Positions 1-10,571 of a stretch of DNA of 64,000 nt are shown piece after piece. Where the stretch lies: contig MSED01000015.1 of the NCBI GenBank assembly GCA_002099365.1, forward strand, positions 186,001 through 250,000, read 5' to 3'. The position numbers were made by a program, and so were the translations under genes. The notes under the pieces were generated by a model. It saw only the letters and a list, made by a program, of their open reading frames with translations, did not search any database and had not been told where the DNA came from. Position 1 is the first letter of the stretch; the number at the start of each line of letters is the position of its first letter. This DNA is from Phialophora verrucosa (Eukaryota; Ascomycota; Eurotiomycetes; Chaetothyriales; Herpotrichiellaceae).

Positions 1-1027
1 CGGCGGAGTCGTCAATGGTTCTGTTTTGGTGCTCCTGTGCAAAAAAGCTGAAGGGGAAGACGCGCCGGTCACTTGCGAAGGAGTGCAGAATCGACAATAG
101 TGGTTCGCAGTAGAGACACGCTTTCATGTGACATTTTCACGGCGGAGCATAAGCGCCCGTCGACGAGATTGGCAGGCAAATTGCTTTCGTCAAAATGCAT
201 TTCTTTCCTCTTGACTTCTCATGATTTTCGATCATATGCGCTTTGGTTACTCTTTGTTCAATCCTCGAGTATCAGTCAAGTTTCCATTGCCTCTGAGCCA
301 TATGAATATGCTACGGTATATGGACCGAGGACAGCTCGCACTGCCGTATGTTCTTCCTTTCAATTCCTACAACCTAACACAGAACTACGGCGGACCGTCG
401 CGTTTCTGACTTGCCGTTGAGCCTTCAGTGCATCATGCGAGTCAGTAAGACTTGTGGGATGAGATTTCATTGTCTTCGATTTTCTGGTCTACATTTTATC
501 AGGCTGAACTCACTGAAGTTTTACGAAGCTTTTATCGGCGTCGACTGGCAATTGCGTAGGCTTGGATCTTCAATGAGCAGTTTCCAAGCAACATTTTCTG
601 CTAGCATGCATCACTCCTTGCGTGTCAGAGGGCGGAAAACAAAGGTCGTCGAGTGATATACTAGGTCGGCAGCTGATTTCGTTTTTCAGTTGTTGCAGGA
701 ACTCGGCATCCTATTGGTACTGGTCTCCAAAGTTTGGGACACCCATGTGTCTGAAATTCTTCGCCGAATGAACCTATTGCGGTATGGTCAAAACGCCGCG
801 AATTCCACTAGGCTAACAAGGCGTTTTCCGATACCTTCTATCCTGTTGACGACCACGTCTGAAGGCAGACGTATTTCCTCCATTTTCGCAAAATGCCCCA
901 AACGCCCTCAAGTCCTTCTGCTCCTCGTCTGTAGATTCAAGCCTCCTCCTCTGCGATTCCATTCTCGTCACCAGTCAAAGACATCCAAGCTTTCCTGCGA
1001 GCAGCGCTTCATGCTTAATTGGCAGCC
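1..1027. other. no gene recognised; 5' flank of Zn2Cys6 gene
   Basis: Several short open frames exist on the + strand but none carries a recognisable domain, a consistent splice pattern or family motif. The last 100-150 bases before the ATG at 1028 are CT-rich, as expected for a fungal 5' leader. Confidence 0.5.
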
Positions 1028-2730
1028 ATGGTCGGGATAGCACGAGCTCGTGGTTGCGGCACTTGCAGAAAGCGCAAGATAGCGGTACTCGATCCTTTGC
1101 ATAGTGCTAGCTGGGGAAGCCTTCACTGACGGTTACCAATGACAGTGTGGATTGGAGAAGCCAAGTTGTGCTCAGTGTGTCAAGTCGAAACGAACATGCG
1201 TCGGGTACCGGAAGTACCCCATCTTCATCGCTCATCAGCCGCCCAAGGAGGGCCACCTAGAAGCCGCTGCAGAAACGAAATCTGAATCTGATGGAAGGAC
1301 ACGGTCTAGGGACCCTCAGGCCGAGTATCCGGATTTTGATTCGGTGGTCGCCACACCACTGTCCGACGGAAGCCACCTCGACCCGAAAAAGTCGCTCATC
1401 CCGTTAGGGGCACAAGTTGATGCTAATCCTGTTCTTCGCCAGCGGCTTCTCGAAGTGTATTTGGATAACCATCTCTCCAAGAACACAGTTGGGCCTATGC
1501 AACAAAGGATTTGGTTGATACAGATCCCAGGCCTTCCTCGCGTTACTCCTGCATTAGAGGTTTCCATGATGGCGTTATGCCTAGCAAAATTAGGAGACCT
1601 TCACCGCGATGAAGGACTAACCTATGAGAGCATCAAGCTCTACCGCCGCGCCCTCCACGAATTGCAGTTGGCGCTGTGGGACCCTGCACAGATGCTCGAC
1701 GACCAGACTCTCACTGCCTGTGTGGCATTAGGCATGTACGAGATGAGCCAATGTCCTAACCGATCGAAACATGGCTATATCAGCCACACTCTAGGTTGCC
1801 GGAGACTAGTCCAAATCCGCGGCCCTGAGGCGCACGTGGATGGTTTGGGCCATGCTGTGTTTATTCATTTCCGCATCCAAGAGGTATGCATCCCTGTACA
1901 TGATGTCAACAATTGGCAGCCTAACAACGACGTAGGTCCTGTACTCATTAGACCAAGGCGAATATTCTTTCCTGAGAGACCCGTTGTGGAAAGAAGTACC
2001 GTGGCGCAAAAGACCCAAAACGGCATACGATCGCATCTATGACTTCCTCATCCGTGCTCCTGAGCTCCGTAATCGGGGAGACATGCTCCAGTTTCTGGAT
2101 CCTCGTAGTAAACTACAGGTCGCGACGGAGATTATCTGGAAGTGCTGGGAGATGGATTTAGAATTACAGTCTGTCTATGATTCTGTGGAGACGGGCCACA
2201 ATGGACCAGTGTTCTGGCCGGAGCTGGCACGCAACAAGGACCTTCATGGTGACTCGGAAGATGGCATGCTGTTTCCAGTTGCCTTTCATTTCCCAAATCT
2301 GTCGATCGCCAACACCGTCCTTATCTACTGGGCTGTTCAGGTAATACTGTGGCATGGGATGTGGCAGCTCTACGGTCTCATTACCGAATTACGGTTGTAT
2401 TTCATGGCCGCGGCCAAGGTGGAGGACGGTAATGGCAGTCCGGAATCCGTCGACGATGCTATCAGCACGCGCTTCACGTTTCCCCCTCTCGAACACCGAG
2501 CAGACTTTGCCGCACCTTGCCGCAGCATCTTCCAGTCGATAGAATATGGGTTGCAGGAAAACATGCTGGATCAAGGACCAAAGAGTGTCGCCTGTCCGTT
2601 GAGGATTGCGTATGAGACGCTGCGGGTCTATCCACAGTTCAAACAGGAGGTCGCTTGGGCAGAACGGGCGCAGGAAATGGTTGAGGGGCGGTCACTGCGG
2701 CTGCTTACCTACTACGTTCCGAGGAGATAG
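1028..2730 (+). CDS. Zn(II)2Cys6 transcription factor with fungal-specific TF domain
   Basis: Three exons: 1028-1084, 1146-1883, 1936-2730 (introns 61 and 52 bp, both phase 0), giving 529 aa. The binuclear zinc cluster is interrupted by intron 1: joining the exons gives Cys10, Cys13, Cys20, Cys27, Cys30 and Cys37, i.e. CX2CX6CX6CX2CX6C, which strongly supports both the start codon and the splice. Basic residues (RKRK) lie between Cys13 and Cys20 as in DNA-binding members. The rest looks like the fungal-specific TF domain of the PF11951 type: a conserved stretch near residue 95 (LLEVYLDNH) and, across intron 2, RIQEVLYSLDQGEYSF followed by LRDPLWKEVPW. Predicted nuclear regulator; target genes cannot be told. 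No pathway genes lie immediately beside it, as the next gene is signal peptide peptidase. Confidence 0.88.
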
Positions 2731-3058
2731 TTCTCTCTCTCTGTCGGTGGTGGTGTCGCTGGCGATACTTGACACTTTCACCCACACAGTAGGCTGCCTG
2801 GCAGCATCAGATCCGACCAATCAGAATTTGCCAAGGACTGGCTGTCTTCAGACCTGAACACGTCTTCTTTGCTGCCACGATGCTCTTCACTTTCTTCTTT
2901 CATGTCTCCTGCTAAAATCCTGCCATTCTCCCTGATGACTTCCACAGACCCAATATAGTTGCCATGATTTCTTCTTGAGGTGACCTCCCAATTGCCCTGC
3001 CATCTGTGAAGGACGGCTGCCTGGACGGTTTCCTCCACCTCCACACCAAGCCTACAAG
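2731..3058. other. intergenic, 5' leader of signal peptide peptidase
   Basis: No gene seen. Pyrimidine-rich near 2730-2760 and again just before the ATG at 3059, compatible with a 3' end followed by a short promoter. Confidence 0.5.
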
Positions 3059-4876
3059 ATGGCTTCAGAACCAGGTCCTGCGATTCAATTCATGGGTCAA
3101 GTGGCTTATCACTTCGAAATGATGCGACCTCTTTTGCCCACGTACCTACATCTCCTCGTATCAGCAATCTTCCCGATCTACACCGCTGCTCACGCTTCTT
3201 TGACTAGACCACCTTCCGCCGCACCACGAAAGCCCAAGAAGGGCGGGGACGATGATGAAGACGACCGCGACGACACGTCATCAACCCAAGTCGAGAGCTT
3301 GACTCCCCGGGACGCCATTATGTTCCCTGTCCTTGCCGGCGGGACACTAGCATCGCTTTACTTCATCCTGAAATGGCTCCAGGATCCCGCGTGGTTGAAC
3401 TGGGCCCTGGGGCTCTACTTCTCCCAAGTTGGTTTGTTCTTCGCCACCAAGTTTCTCAAGGACGCCTTTTCTCTCTTGAGATCTTTCTTGCTGCCCAGTC
3501 AGTTCTCGAGGAGCGGGGTGCTATGGAAAGCCGACCAACAGGCGAAATGCTTCAAGACTGACGCTGGAAAGAGCACTGGGTCACCATTTGCCGGGCCCCT
3601 TGGACGGATACCGCTTCCCAGTGCCATTTCGCTCCGGTTGTGGGATATTCGGGGCCTGCTCTACGCGAAAGCACGATTCGAGCTTCATGTTCACGGACTC
3701 ATCAACCTAAAGGCACCTGTCGAATTCCTTGATGTTCTTAGCCTCACGCTCTCCTGTAGCATCGTGTACTACCACACCTTCATTGGCAAACCGTGGTTTC
3801 TCACCAATTTCCTCGGCTTCTCCTTCTGCTATGGCTCCTTGCAGTATGTGACGCCAACAACAGCATGGACCGGGACGCTCATCCTCGGCGCCTTGTTCTT
3901 CTACGATATTTACTTTGTTTTCTTCACACCAATGATGGTCACAGTGGCGACGAAGCTGGATGTGCCGATTAAATTGCTATTTCCTCGTCCTGACGGGTGC
4001 GTGGTGCCAGTCGGCGCGCCTGAAGGATCGCCGGCGATGGAAGAGTATCTCAAATGTCTGGCCAAGAAGAGGACCATGGCCATGCTTGGACTGGGAGACA
4101 TTGTCGTTCCCGGGATGGTGTTGGCTTTTGCGTTGCGATTCGACTTGTACCTGCATTATCTCCGACTGCGCCACGGGAGCAAGCAGCCTGCTGGAGAAAA
4201 GACCGAGACCGCTCGACCAACCTATACCAGCGCGAAGGGAAGCTGGGGCGAACGATTCTGGACCAGTTCCAAGCTGTGGCCAAAGGAGATCCGGGCCAAG
4301 CAGTTCCCTAAACCATATCTTTACGCTACTATTGTTGGATACCTCTTTGGCATGGTCGTTACAGTGGTTGTGATGCAGGTGGCACAACACGCTCAGCCGG
4401 CATTGCTGTACCTGGTTCCAGGTGTCTTGGGGTCTCTCTGGGGTACTGCATTGGTGAGAGGGGATCTGAAAACACTATGGAACTACAGTGAGATGCCAGA
4501 GAGTGAGAAAGACGACAAGGACAAGGCGGATGCTGCTAAAAACAACAAGAACGCGTTGGAGTCTAGTGGGAATGAGGCTGAGGAAGAAAAGACAACTGCC
4601 AACGGTCAGGTCGAGGATGAAGATAAGGACAGCAAACAACAGAAATCCCGAGCGGGGAAGAAGGATCCTGAGAAGGCGCCTCGCCGTCTGGTCTATCTGT
4701 CAATCACTATGCCTGACACACCGCAGGAGCGTGACTCCAAGACTTCCACCGAATCTACAGGCGATATCGAAGGGCCAAAGCACACTCTGGCCATAGACAG
4801 GGGAGGATCGGAGGATCGGAGCACCGGGCGGGTAAAGGACAGCGAGCCGCCAGAGAAGCGTGTCAGAAGATCATAA
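3059..4876 (+). CDS. signal peptide peptidase (intramembrane aspartyl protease, presenilin/SPP family)
   Basis: Single-exon, 605 aa multi-pass membrane protein. It carries the three hallmark motifs of GxGD aspartyl proteases: YD in a hydrophobic helix (FFYDIYF, catalytic Asp283), GLGD (Asp347, AMLGLGDIVVPG) and PAL (residues 447-449, QPALLYLVPG). In the SPP family these enzymes sit in the ER membrane and cut leftover signal peptides and some tail-anchored proteins. The first ~45 residues include one hydrophobic segment, then an acidic Asp-rich loop (~60-75). After the last membrane helix (about residue 475) there is an unusually long, highly charged tail of about 120 residues rich in Lys/Glu/Asp, with a basic C-terminus (KRVRRS). 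The yeast relative is Ypf1. Start chosen at the first ATG, next to a CT-rich leader and an A at -3. Neighbour on the 3' side is a convergent small gene. Confidence 0.93.
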   Translation: MASEPGPAIQFMGQVAYHFEMMRPLLPTYLHLLVSAIFPIYTAAHASLTRPPSAAPRKPKKGGDDDEDDRDDTSSTQVESLTPRDAIMFPVLAGGTLASLYFILKWLQDPAWLNWALGLYFSQVGLFFATKFLKDAFSLLRSFLLPSQFSRSGVLWKADQQAKCFKTDAGKSTGSPFAGPLGRIPLPSAISLRLWDIRGLLYAKARFELHVHGLINLKAPVEFLDVLSLTLSCSIVYYHTFIGKPWFLTNFLGFSFCYGSLQYVTPTTAWTGTLILGALFFYDIYFVFFTPMMVTVATKLDVPIKLLFPRPDGCVVPVGAPEGSPAMEEYLKCLAKKRTMAMLGLGDIVVPGMVLAFALRFDLYLHYLRLRHGSKQPAGEKTETARPTYTSAKGSWGERFWTSSKLWPKEIRAKQFPKPYLYATIVGYLFGMVVTVVVMQVAQHAQPALLYLVPGVLGSLWGTALVRGDLKTLWNYSEMPESEKDDKDKADAAKNNKNALESSGNEAEEEKTTANGQVEDEDKDSKQQKSRAGKKDPEKAPRRLVYLSITMPDTPQERDSKTSTESTGDIEGPKHTLAIDRGGSEDRSTGRVKDSEPPEKRVRRS

Positions 4877-5067
4877 ACAGAGTCAATGTATACCACAGAA
4901 CATGTCAGCTGGACGCATAGCGACGGGACAGGCCATGAGACACTAAGATATTCGAAAGGGAATCGTGCGAGTTTATTCCATTCCCATGCATGCATGCCTG
5001 CATGTATGTGTTTGTAGCAATGCCTTTTATCATTCGGCCGTCTCATTATGCATCGTCAAGAAAGCCC

Positions 5068-5361
5068 CTACTTGCTGACGTGGTCATTCATCTCCTGCGC
5101 CTTGGCCTTGAGTTCTTCCTTGCCTTTCGCCTCGGGCATGTCTGCGAAGACACCTGGGGTCAGCTATGCCTTTCTCACTGTGATGACGGGGAATGAAGCA
5201 TGCTTACTATCTGAGATCTGGGGTCCCTTGCTCTGGTGATGGTAAGCGTGTGCCTGTTCGTGCTGACCCTGATGAGTTGGGTGGCTGGAGGCTGTGGAGT
5301 TGTCGGACTCTTTGGCGACCTTGTCGAAGACTGAATCCTGAGCGCTGTCTGAAGTGGCCAT
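5068..5361 (-). CDS. small hydrophilic protein, 75 aa, two exons
   Basis: Exons (- strand) 5208-5361 and 5068-5141; intron 66 bp with GTAAGC donor and CGCAG acceptor, phase 1. The spliced product is 75 aa, His/Ser/Lys/Gln-rich with no hydrophobic segment: N-terminal helix-like VFDKVAKESD, a His-Gln-rich middle (HQGQHEQAHAYHHQ), then GPQISDNMPEAKGKEELKAK ending MNDHVSK. Intron removal replaces an immediate in-frame run-on with the NMPEAKGKEELKAKA element; similar short endings (NMPxAxxKEELKxxAxxLN) occur in small uncharacterised Pezizomycotina proteins that I recall but cannot name. Convergent with signal peptide peptidase and divergent from WASP. Composition suggests an intrinsically disordered, possibly stress-related protein; that is inference only. 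Confidence 0.7.
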
Positions 5362-5832
5362 GATGTGCGGTTCTTTTGGTAGAGTTTGTTTTGAGGTAGT
5401 GGTGGTGCAAGATTGGGTGAGTGAAAAGTAATCCAGGGATCAGAGACGCTTATGTACTTATATCACAGTCTCAACACTCTGTAAGGCATCTGCGTTTCCC
5501 GTTGCACTTGGTTGACTTGTGACGATGACGTCTGTCCAGTTCATTAATGCACAAGGTGGGGCGCAGTGACGGAATCCGCAGGGTTGCCTCCAATTGAATA
5601 GGCTCGTCTAACCAGGGGAACGCTCAAGCCTAAGCCCCCGCAAAGAGGCATCCCTAACGAGGTTTTTCCGAGCCCGAGAGCCACGCGGCTCAGGCCCCAA
5701 TTAGGCTGGCCGGTTTGGAGATTGTCCTGTCCCGATTCTGTCACTCCGCAACTTCATGTTACTGTCTTTGTCCGTCTTATCTTTCCTCCAGCACAGTCAA
5801 CTCCCTTCCCTGTCGCCTGTCTCTGTTCCAAC
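5362..5832. other. divergent promoter between the 75-aa gene and WASP/LAS17
   Basis: 471 bp shared by two oppositely oriented genes. The last ~80 bases before the WASP ATG are strongly pyrimidine-rich on the + strand. One AGGGG (STRE-like) occurs at 5614-5618. No separate gene seen. Confidence 0.5.
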
Positions 5833-7827
5833 ATGCCTTCGGTCCTCAGTGACGCGGACAAGGAAACCGTCAAGCGAACTGTGCCCAAGGCATCGAACAA
5901 AATCCAAGCTGTCGCAGTCGCTCGGCTCTACGTCGCGCACCCCGACCGCAATCGATGGACTTATTCGGGCCTCCAGGGCGCTGCCGTGCTGTCGAACGAC
6001 CTGGTGGGAAACACATTCTGGATTAAATTGGTCGACGTGTCACCGGCCAACCGAGGCGTGATATGGGATCAAGAAATCTACGACACGTTCCAATACAACC
6101 AAGACAGGACCTTTTTCCACTCCTTCGAACTCGAGCAATGTCTGGCAGGCTTGTCGTTCGTCGACGAGAAGGAGGCCCGCCAGTTCAAGAAGAAGATGGA
6201 CGAGCGGGAAAAGAATGCCTCCAAGCAGACAAAAGCGCAACCGTTTGCGTCGGGCGCAGGAGGAGGCCAGGTTTTCGTTCCCGGGAGCACGCACAAACAT
6301 CATAGTCGGGTCGGCAACTTCTTTGGTCGCCACAGACAGAGCTCGGCGTCCTTGCAACCACAGCCTATCGCTCCGCAACCCATTTACAGTCCCGGGGCGG
6401 CACCCACCAGCCGACCGCAAAGTGCAGGCGGGATAGATCTTGCAGATCCGTCGTGGAGGCCCATCTTGGACGAACTGTTGCAAATGGGCATCACCGAGGA
6501 TCAAATAGCCCAAAATGCCGACTTCATCAAGGCTTATGTCCAACAGAAACAAGCAGAAGAAATGGCCAACGGGATTGCTTCTGCCTTGCCTAATGTAGCC
6601 GACACGAGATCGAGGGGCCCTCCTCCACCGCCTCCATCAGCGCCTCCGTCAAGGATCAGCCCGGAGAATACAGGGGCCTCTTCTTCCGGACGGCGTGGTC
6701 CTCCGCCAGCTCCTCCGCCATCGAGACGACCGGTTGGAGGAAGAGAGGCTTCACCACCACCACGGTCTGTCTCCCCGCCTGCTCGAACGCCGTCCCCTCC
6801 CGCAACTCCACAGCCAAGATTCCGTGCTCCTCCTCCTATTGCAGACGCCGGCAAGTTTGCCGTCAAAGAAGGGCCAGCCCTGCATCCCTCAGGCCGAAGT
6901 CGAGCCTCATCAGGCTCTTTGGCGAACCCAGGCCCACCACCACCACCACGTCCTCCGAAAACCCCGATCGAAGAAGAACAGCCGCAGGGTGGATTGTTTA
7001 GGGTCCCTCCACCTTTCACCGGCGATCGCAAATCCTCAGCACCTCCACCTCCACCAAGTCGTGGTCCTGTTCCTCCTCCGCCTCCCAGTCGAGGGACACC
7101 CACTCCTTCTGCCGGGCCACCGCCACCCCTGCCGCCCAAGGCCGGACAGACGCCATCGCATTCAGCGCTCTTTGTGCCCCAGCCTCCACCCCCTCCGCCG
7201 GCCAGGAACAATGCTCCGCCTTTACCGCCGCCGAACGCTCGCGCAGTTCCTCCTCCACCTACAGGGGCTGGCCCTCCACCGCCGCCTCCGCCTCCGCCTC
7301 CGTCCTTCGGTGGTCCCCCACCGCCCCCGCCTATGCCATCCTTTGGCGGCCCACCACCTCCTCCCCCGCCAATGCCCAGCTCAGGGGGTCCACCTCCCCC
7401 GCCTCCTCCGATGCCAAACAACTCCGGGCCTGCAGCACCACCTTTGCCTACCGGTGGACCTGATGGCCGCGACTCCCTCCTCGCCGCCATTCGCGGAACC
7501 GGTGGTAAAGCGGGTGGCGCGTTGCGCAAGGTCAAGGACAGTGAGAAGCGGGATCGAAGTGCCGCTCTCGTGCCTGGCGCGGAGGGTAGTGCACCTCCAC
7601 CGCCAGGTGGGGCAGGATCCCCTGCCACGCCGGCAGGAGATCAGGGTGGATTGGCGGGCGCATTGGCCGCGGCTTTGAGCCAGAGGAAGAAGAAAGTTAG
7701 TGGCAGCGGTGAGTTTCCCCCTGGTTCTCGTATTGTGTTCGCCCCTGTGCATATGTGTATATATAGGTGTCCATACTGACATCTGGATTGTCTAGATGAC
7801 GAGAAAGACGACGACGATGACTGGTGA
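5833..7827 (+). CDS. LAS17: WASP/Las17-family actin nucleation-promoting factor
   Basis: Two exons: 5833-7708 and 7796-7827 (intron 87 bp, phase 1), 635 aa. The N-terminal ~130 residues form a WH1/EVH1 domain (AVAVARLYVAHPDRNRWTYS, VIWDQEIYDTFQYNQDRTFF), which in yeast Las17 binds verprolin/WIP. Residues ~255-540 are a very long proline-rich region with many PPPPPP blocks for profilin and SH3 partners. A WH2-like actin-binding stretch (GRDSLLAAIR ... LRKV) lies near residue 545 and a second helix near 605 (GGLAGALAAALSQRKKK). The tiny last exon supplies the acidic Arp2/3-binding tail, DDEKDDDDDW, with the invariant penultimate-type Trp. Acts at cortical actin patches in endocytosis. An upstream in-frame extension to 5722 exists, but 5833 is chosen because homology begins there and CT-rich leader precedes it. 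Confidence 0.95.
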
Positions 7828-8816
7828 GCAATTTGCACGGGGGTGCACGTGCAATGCAGACCTTCCAAGCCTGACACGCCAAAATGAGGGAGAGCAGTCG
7901 CAGGAATAGGAGTGCAGTCTGGACTGGATAGAGCAGGACAATGACGAGCAATGGCGAGGGTTGGAGAAGAGGGGCCAGAGCCAAGGTTCACAGCAAAAGT
8001 TATTGAATAATTCAGCCCGCCCTCGATCAGACAAGACGAAGCAAGACAACACGAGGCCTAGTAGTATTGGACAGAACAGCGAGCAAGCAGGCGAGTGAGC
8101 GAAGTGAGCGACTGGGTGGGCCCGGCCAGCGAACAAATAGAATCTTTATTACTGAATGCTGTAGGAGCGAGCGAGGGAGCGAAGGAGTATATACAAGTAT
8201 TGGGACCAATGCGGTGTGTTGTGTCTATGCCTGTGCCTGTGTCTATGCCTGTTCCTGTGCCTATCCCTCTGTTGTACCTATGCCTTGATCTCCTGAATGT
8301 ATCCCTCTTCCACATTACTGAGTCAGTTAATCAGGATATATTTCCGTCGTCTCGCTCGTCTCGCTCGCTCTATCCCCTGGCCACGAGTATATCCTACTGT
8401 ACTCGTACGAAGTACTGTACTCCGTATGACCACCTTCCCATCTACAGTAGTCCTTCAGTCCGTCTGTCCGTCCATCGTCATATCAGGTCTCGGACATTTA
8501 TGGTAGGGAAAAGAACCATTTCGGCTTAGAGTACCTCGTACTCCGTACTCAATCTGCTGTAGAGAAGTCTCTATGCGGCGCTTTGTATTGTAACAGATCA
8601 GGCCAATCCATCAATCTAATGCCTCTGCTTATGCCATTGCCCACGCTCACACTAACGCCAACACCAACACGTACACCTACAAGCATGCCGCTCGAACGCT
8701 GACAAGGCCCCGTCTATATATATGTACGTACCTCCCTCGGTACGCCAGATCCAAGTGCATTGCAATCATCAGAACTATTATACAGGGGCAGAGATAAGAC
8801 AGAGTCGAGAGTCTTT
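7828..8816. other. convergent 3' region with simple repeats
   Basis: 989 bp between the 3' ends of WASP (+) and MRS2 (-). It contains hexamer-like tandem repeats, GAGCGA/GTGAGC-rich stretches at 8085-8185, TCTCGCTCG repeats near 8350, and two copies of GTACTCCGTA. No coding pattern seen. Confidence 0.55.
8222..8275. repeat. degenerate hexanucleotide microsatellite (TGYCTR)
   Basis: About nine imperfect 6-bp units of the type TGCCTG/TGTCTA in direct tandem, in the non-coding stretch between two convergent genes. Confidence 0.7.
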
Positions 8817-10571
8817 TCACTTCTTCTTGTGGCCGTGGCCGTGGCCGTGACTGTGGCCTTTCAACGGTTCCCTCGCGGTCAAGCCCTTCTCTTTCTTCTG
8901 GTCGGCCTTCATCTTGTCCTCGACATTCTCCACGTCCTCGTGGATGGTCATGCGCGGTGGCTCCGGTGGCTGGTGCCCCTCCCCTTCGGCGTTGTTCAAC
9001 CTGTGCATCCCCAAGCCGTCCATGCCGGGCCAAAGCACACGGCCCGGATGCGCATTGCCACCCAGATTGAGTCCTCCACCCTTGAGCCTACCAATGCGAT
9101 GGGCATGGCTCTCAATGGCCTCGTTGCGCCAGTTTCCTCTGCCGCCGATTTTGCCGCGGTCACCACCACCACGGAAGCCAACACTATGATCCAAGCCTTC
9201 ACCCCACATGCGCACCTTCTGCACCTTCTGCAGCTTCCTCATGCCGTAGATGCAGATGATCCAGGAGAGGCCGAAGCAGATGACGCTGACACTCCCGAAC
9301 CCCCACTGCGTCTCTTCAATGAAATTGTTCAGGTTCATGCCGTACAGCCCGGCGATGAGCGTGCCTCCGGCGAGACCTAACGTGCCGATACTGAACTTGA
9401 TCTCGAGCAGCATCAACTGATTTCGGTTCGCGTCCAAGATCGCGCGGACCACCTCCTCCGTGTTGCGGATATTGCTGATCAAGTTGCCGCTGATCTCGAC
9501 GATCTCGTCGCAGGTCTTGTGGTACGATTCCAGCAGCATCTCGACCTCTTGGTGGTCGTTCTCCGCTCTTTGTTTGCCCGTGGTTTTGCGCTCGGTGAGG
9601 TACATGGCTGCGAGATCGTCGTCTGCCTCGAGGAGGTCATCGATCGCATCACGGACCAGGCGCGCCTTTTGCTCGAATGTGCCCAGCTTTTTGCTGTGAA
9701 TCAAGAGATGGCGCAGCTTGTCGCGGTCAATGTCCTCTTCGAGTTCGCGGAGGATGTGGGTGACGGGGTCGCGGACGAGTGCGAATTCAGCTTCGAGACC
9801 CGACGTGACGGAGATGAGGACGGCTTCGAGGGCGCGCAGCTCGTAGGGGAGGTTGTAGGAGCCGTTTCTGGGGTCGGCTTTCTGGCGCAGTTTGCCTTCC
9901 AAGTCGTACATGAAGAGGGACTGCGTGTAGGAGTCGGTACTGCCGTAGGCATCGAACACGAGGACTCGGTCGGATTGGATGAGGACGCGGAGGTGGAGAA
10001 GGTTGATGAGGATGGCCGACGGCCTGACGAGGATATGAGGCAACACAGACGAGTCGATCTTGCGGAGATCCCGTGGTAGTAAGCCGTACTTGGCTATCAA
10101 TTCTGATTTCCTGAACTCGCCCGAGACCATGGTAACGGACCCGTTGGCGTCAAATTCGGTGCAGCGGAGTTTGAGTTCGGCGCCGCTGGTATTGCGGGAC
10201 AGGGCGCGGGAGAGATTGAACAGCTGCTCAGACGTCTCGTCGTAGCTGCTGTTTGACGATGCCTGGGCGGCAGTCTCTCTTTGACGAAACCATCGTCGCC
10301 AGAAACTGGACTTGTGACTTTCGGTGCTCGCATTGCGAGACTGCGGAGGCCGCGGCGGACAGTGCTTCGGAAGTGGGAGCGCCTTGCATGGCTCTCGTGT
10401 GGGACGCCATGTATCTTCGAGGGAAGAGAACCGTCTCCTCGGAGACGATGTAGAGAGTTGTCGGCAGGGTATTCTTGTCGCTGCTGTCGGGAAAGTCGAG
10501 TCGAAGACGAGGTTGGACTGGGATCGGAGGAAGCGCAACAGATTTCGGGAAGGCGCCACAGACGTCTTCAT
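8817..10571 (-). CDS. MRS2: mitochondrial inner-membrane magnesium channel, CorA/Mrs2 family
   Basis: Single exon, 584 aa from the first ATG (10571). The N-terminus is rich in Arg/Ser with few acidic residues and fits a mitochondrial presequence, with an RQLSTSSPRRRFSS stretch typical of a processing region. The Mrs2 core follows (LKLRCTEFDANGS, FRKSELIAKYGLLPRDLRKI, coiled-coil middle), then two membrane helices; the diagnostic GMN pore motif is residues 411-413 at the end of TM1 (AGLYGMNLNN). TM2 is FGSVSVICFGLSWIICIYGM. Family role: electrophoretic Mg2+ uptake into the matrix as a pentamer. Beyond TM2 is a ~120-residue Gly/Arg-rich extension ending in an alternating His tail, GHSHGHGHGHKKK, which is unusual for this family. 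Convergent with WASP. Confidence 0.94.
   Translation of the reverse strand: MKTSVAPSRNLLRFLRSQSNLVFDSTFPTAATRIPCRQLSTSSPRRRFSSLEDTWRPTREPCKALPLPKHCPPRPPQSRNASTESHKSSFWRRWFRQRETAAQASSNSSYDETSEQLFNLSRALSRNTSGAELKLRCTEFDANGSVTMVSGEFRKSELIAKYGLLPRDLRKIDSSVLPHILVRPSAILINLLHLRVLIQSDRVLVFDAYGSTDSYTQSLFMYDLEGKLRQKADPRNGSYNLPYELRALEAVLISVTSGLEAEFALVRDPVTHILRELEEDIDRDKLRHLLIHSKKLGTFEQKARLVRDAIDDLLEADDDLAAMYLTERKTTGKQRAENDHQEVEMLLESYHKTCDEIVEISGNLISNIRNTEEVVRAILDANRNQLMLLEIKFSIGTLGLAGGTLIAGLYGMNLNNFIEETQWGFGSVSVICFGLSWIICIYGMRKLQKVQKVRMWGEGLDHSVGFRGGGDRGKIGGRGNWRNEAIESHAHRIGRLKGGGLNLGGNAHPGRVLWPGMDGLGMHRLNNAEGEGHQPPEPPRMTIHEDVENVEDKMKADQKKEKGLTAREPLKGHSHGHGHGHKKK

Noticed and set aside
6534..7628. Long glycine-rich open frame (364 codons) on the - strand
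   Set aside because: It is the antisense reading of the proline codons of the WASP proline-rich region; Gly runs mirror Pro runs.
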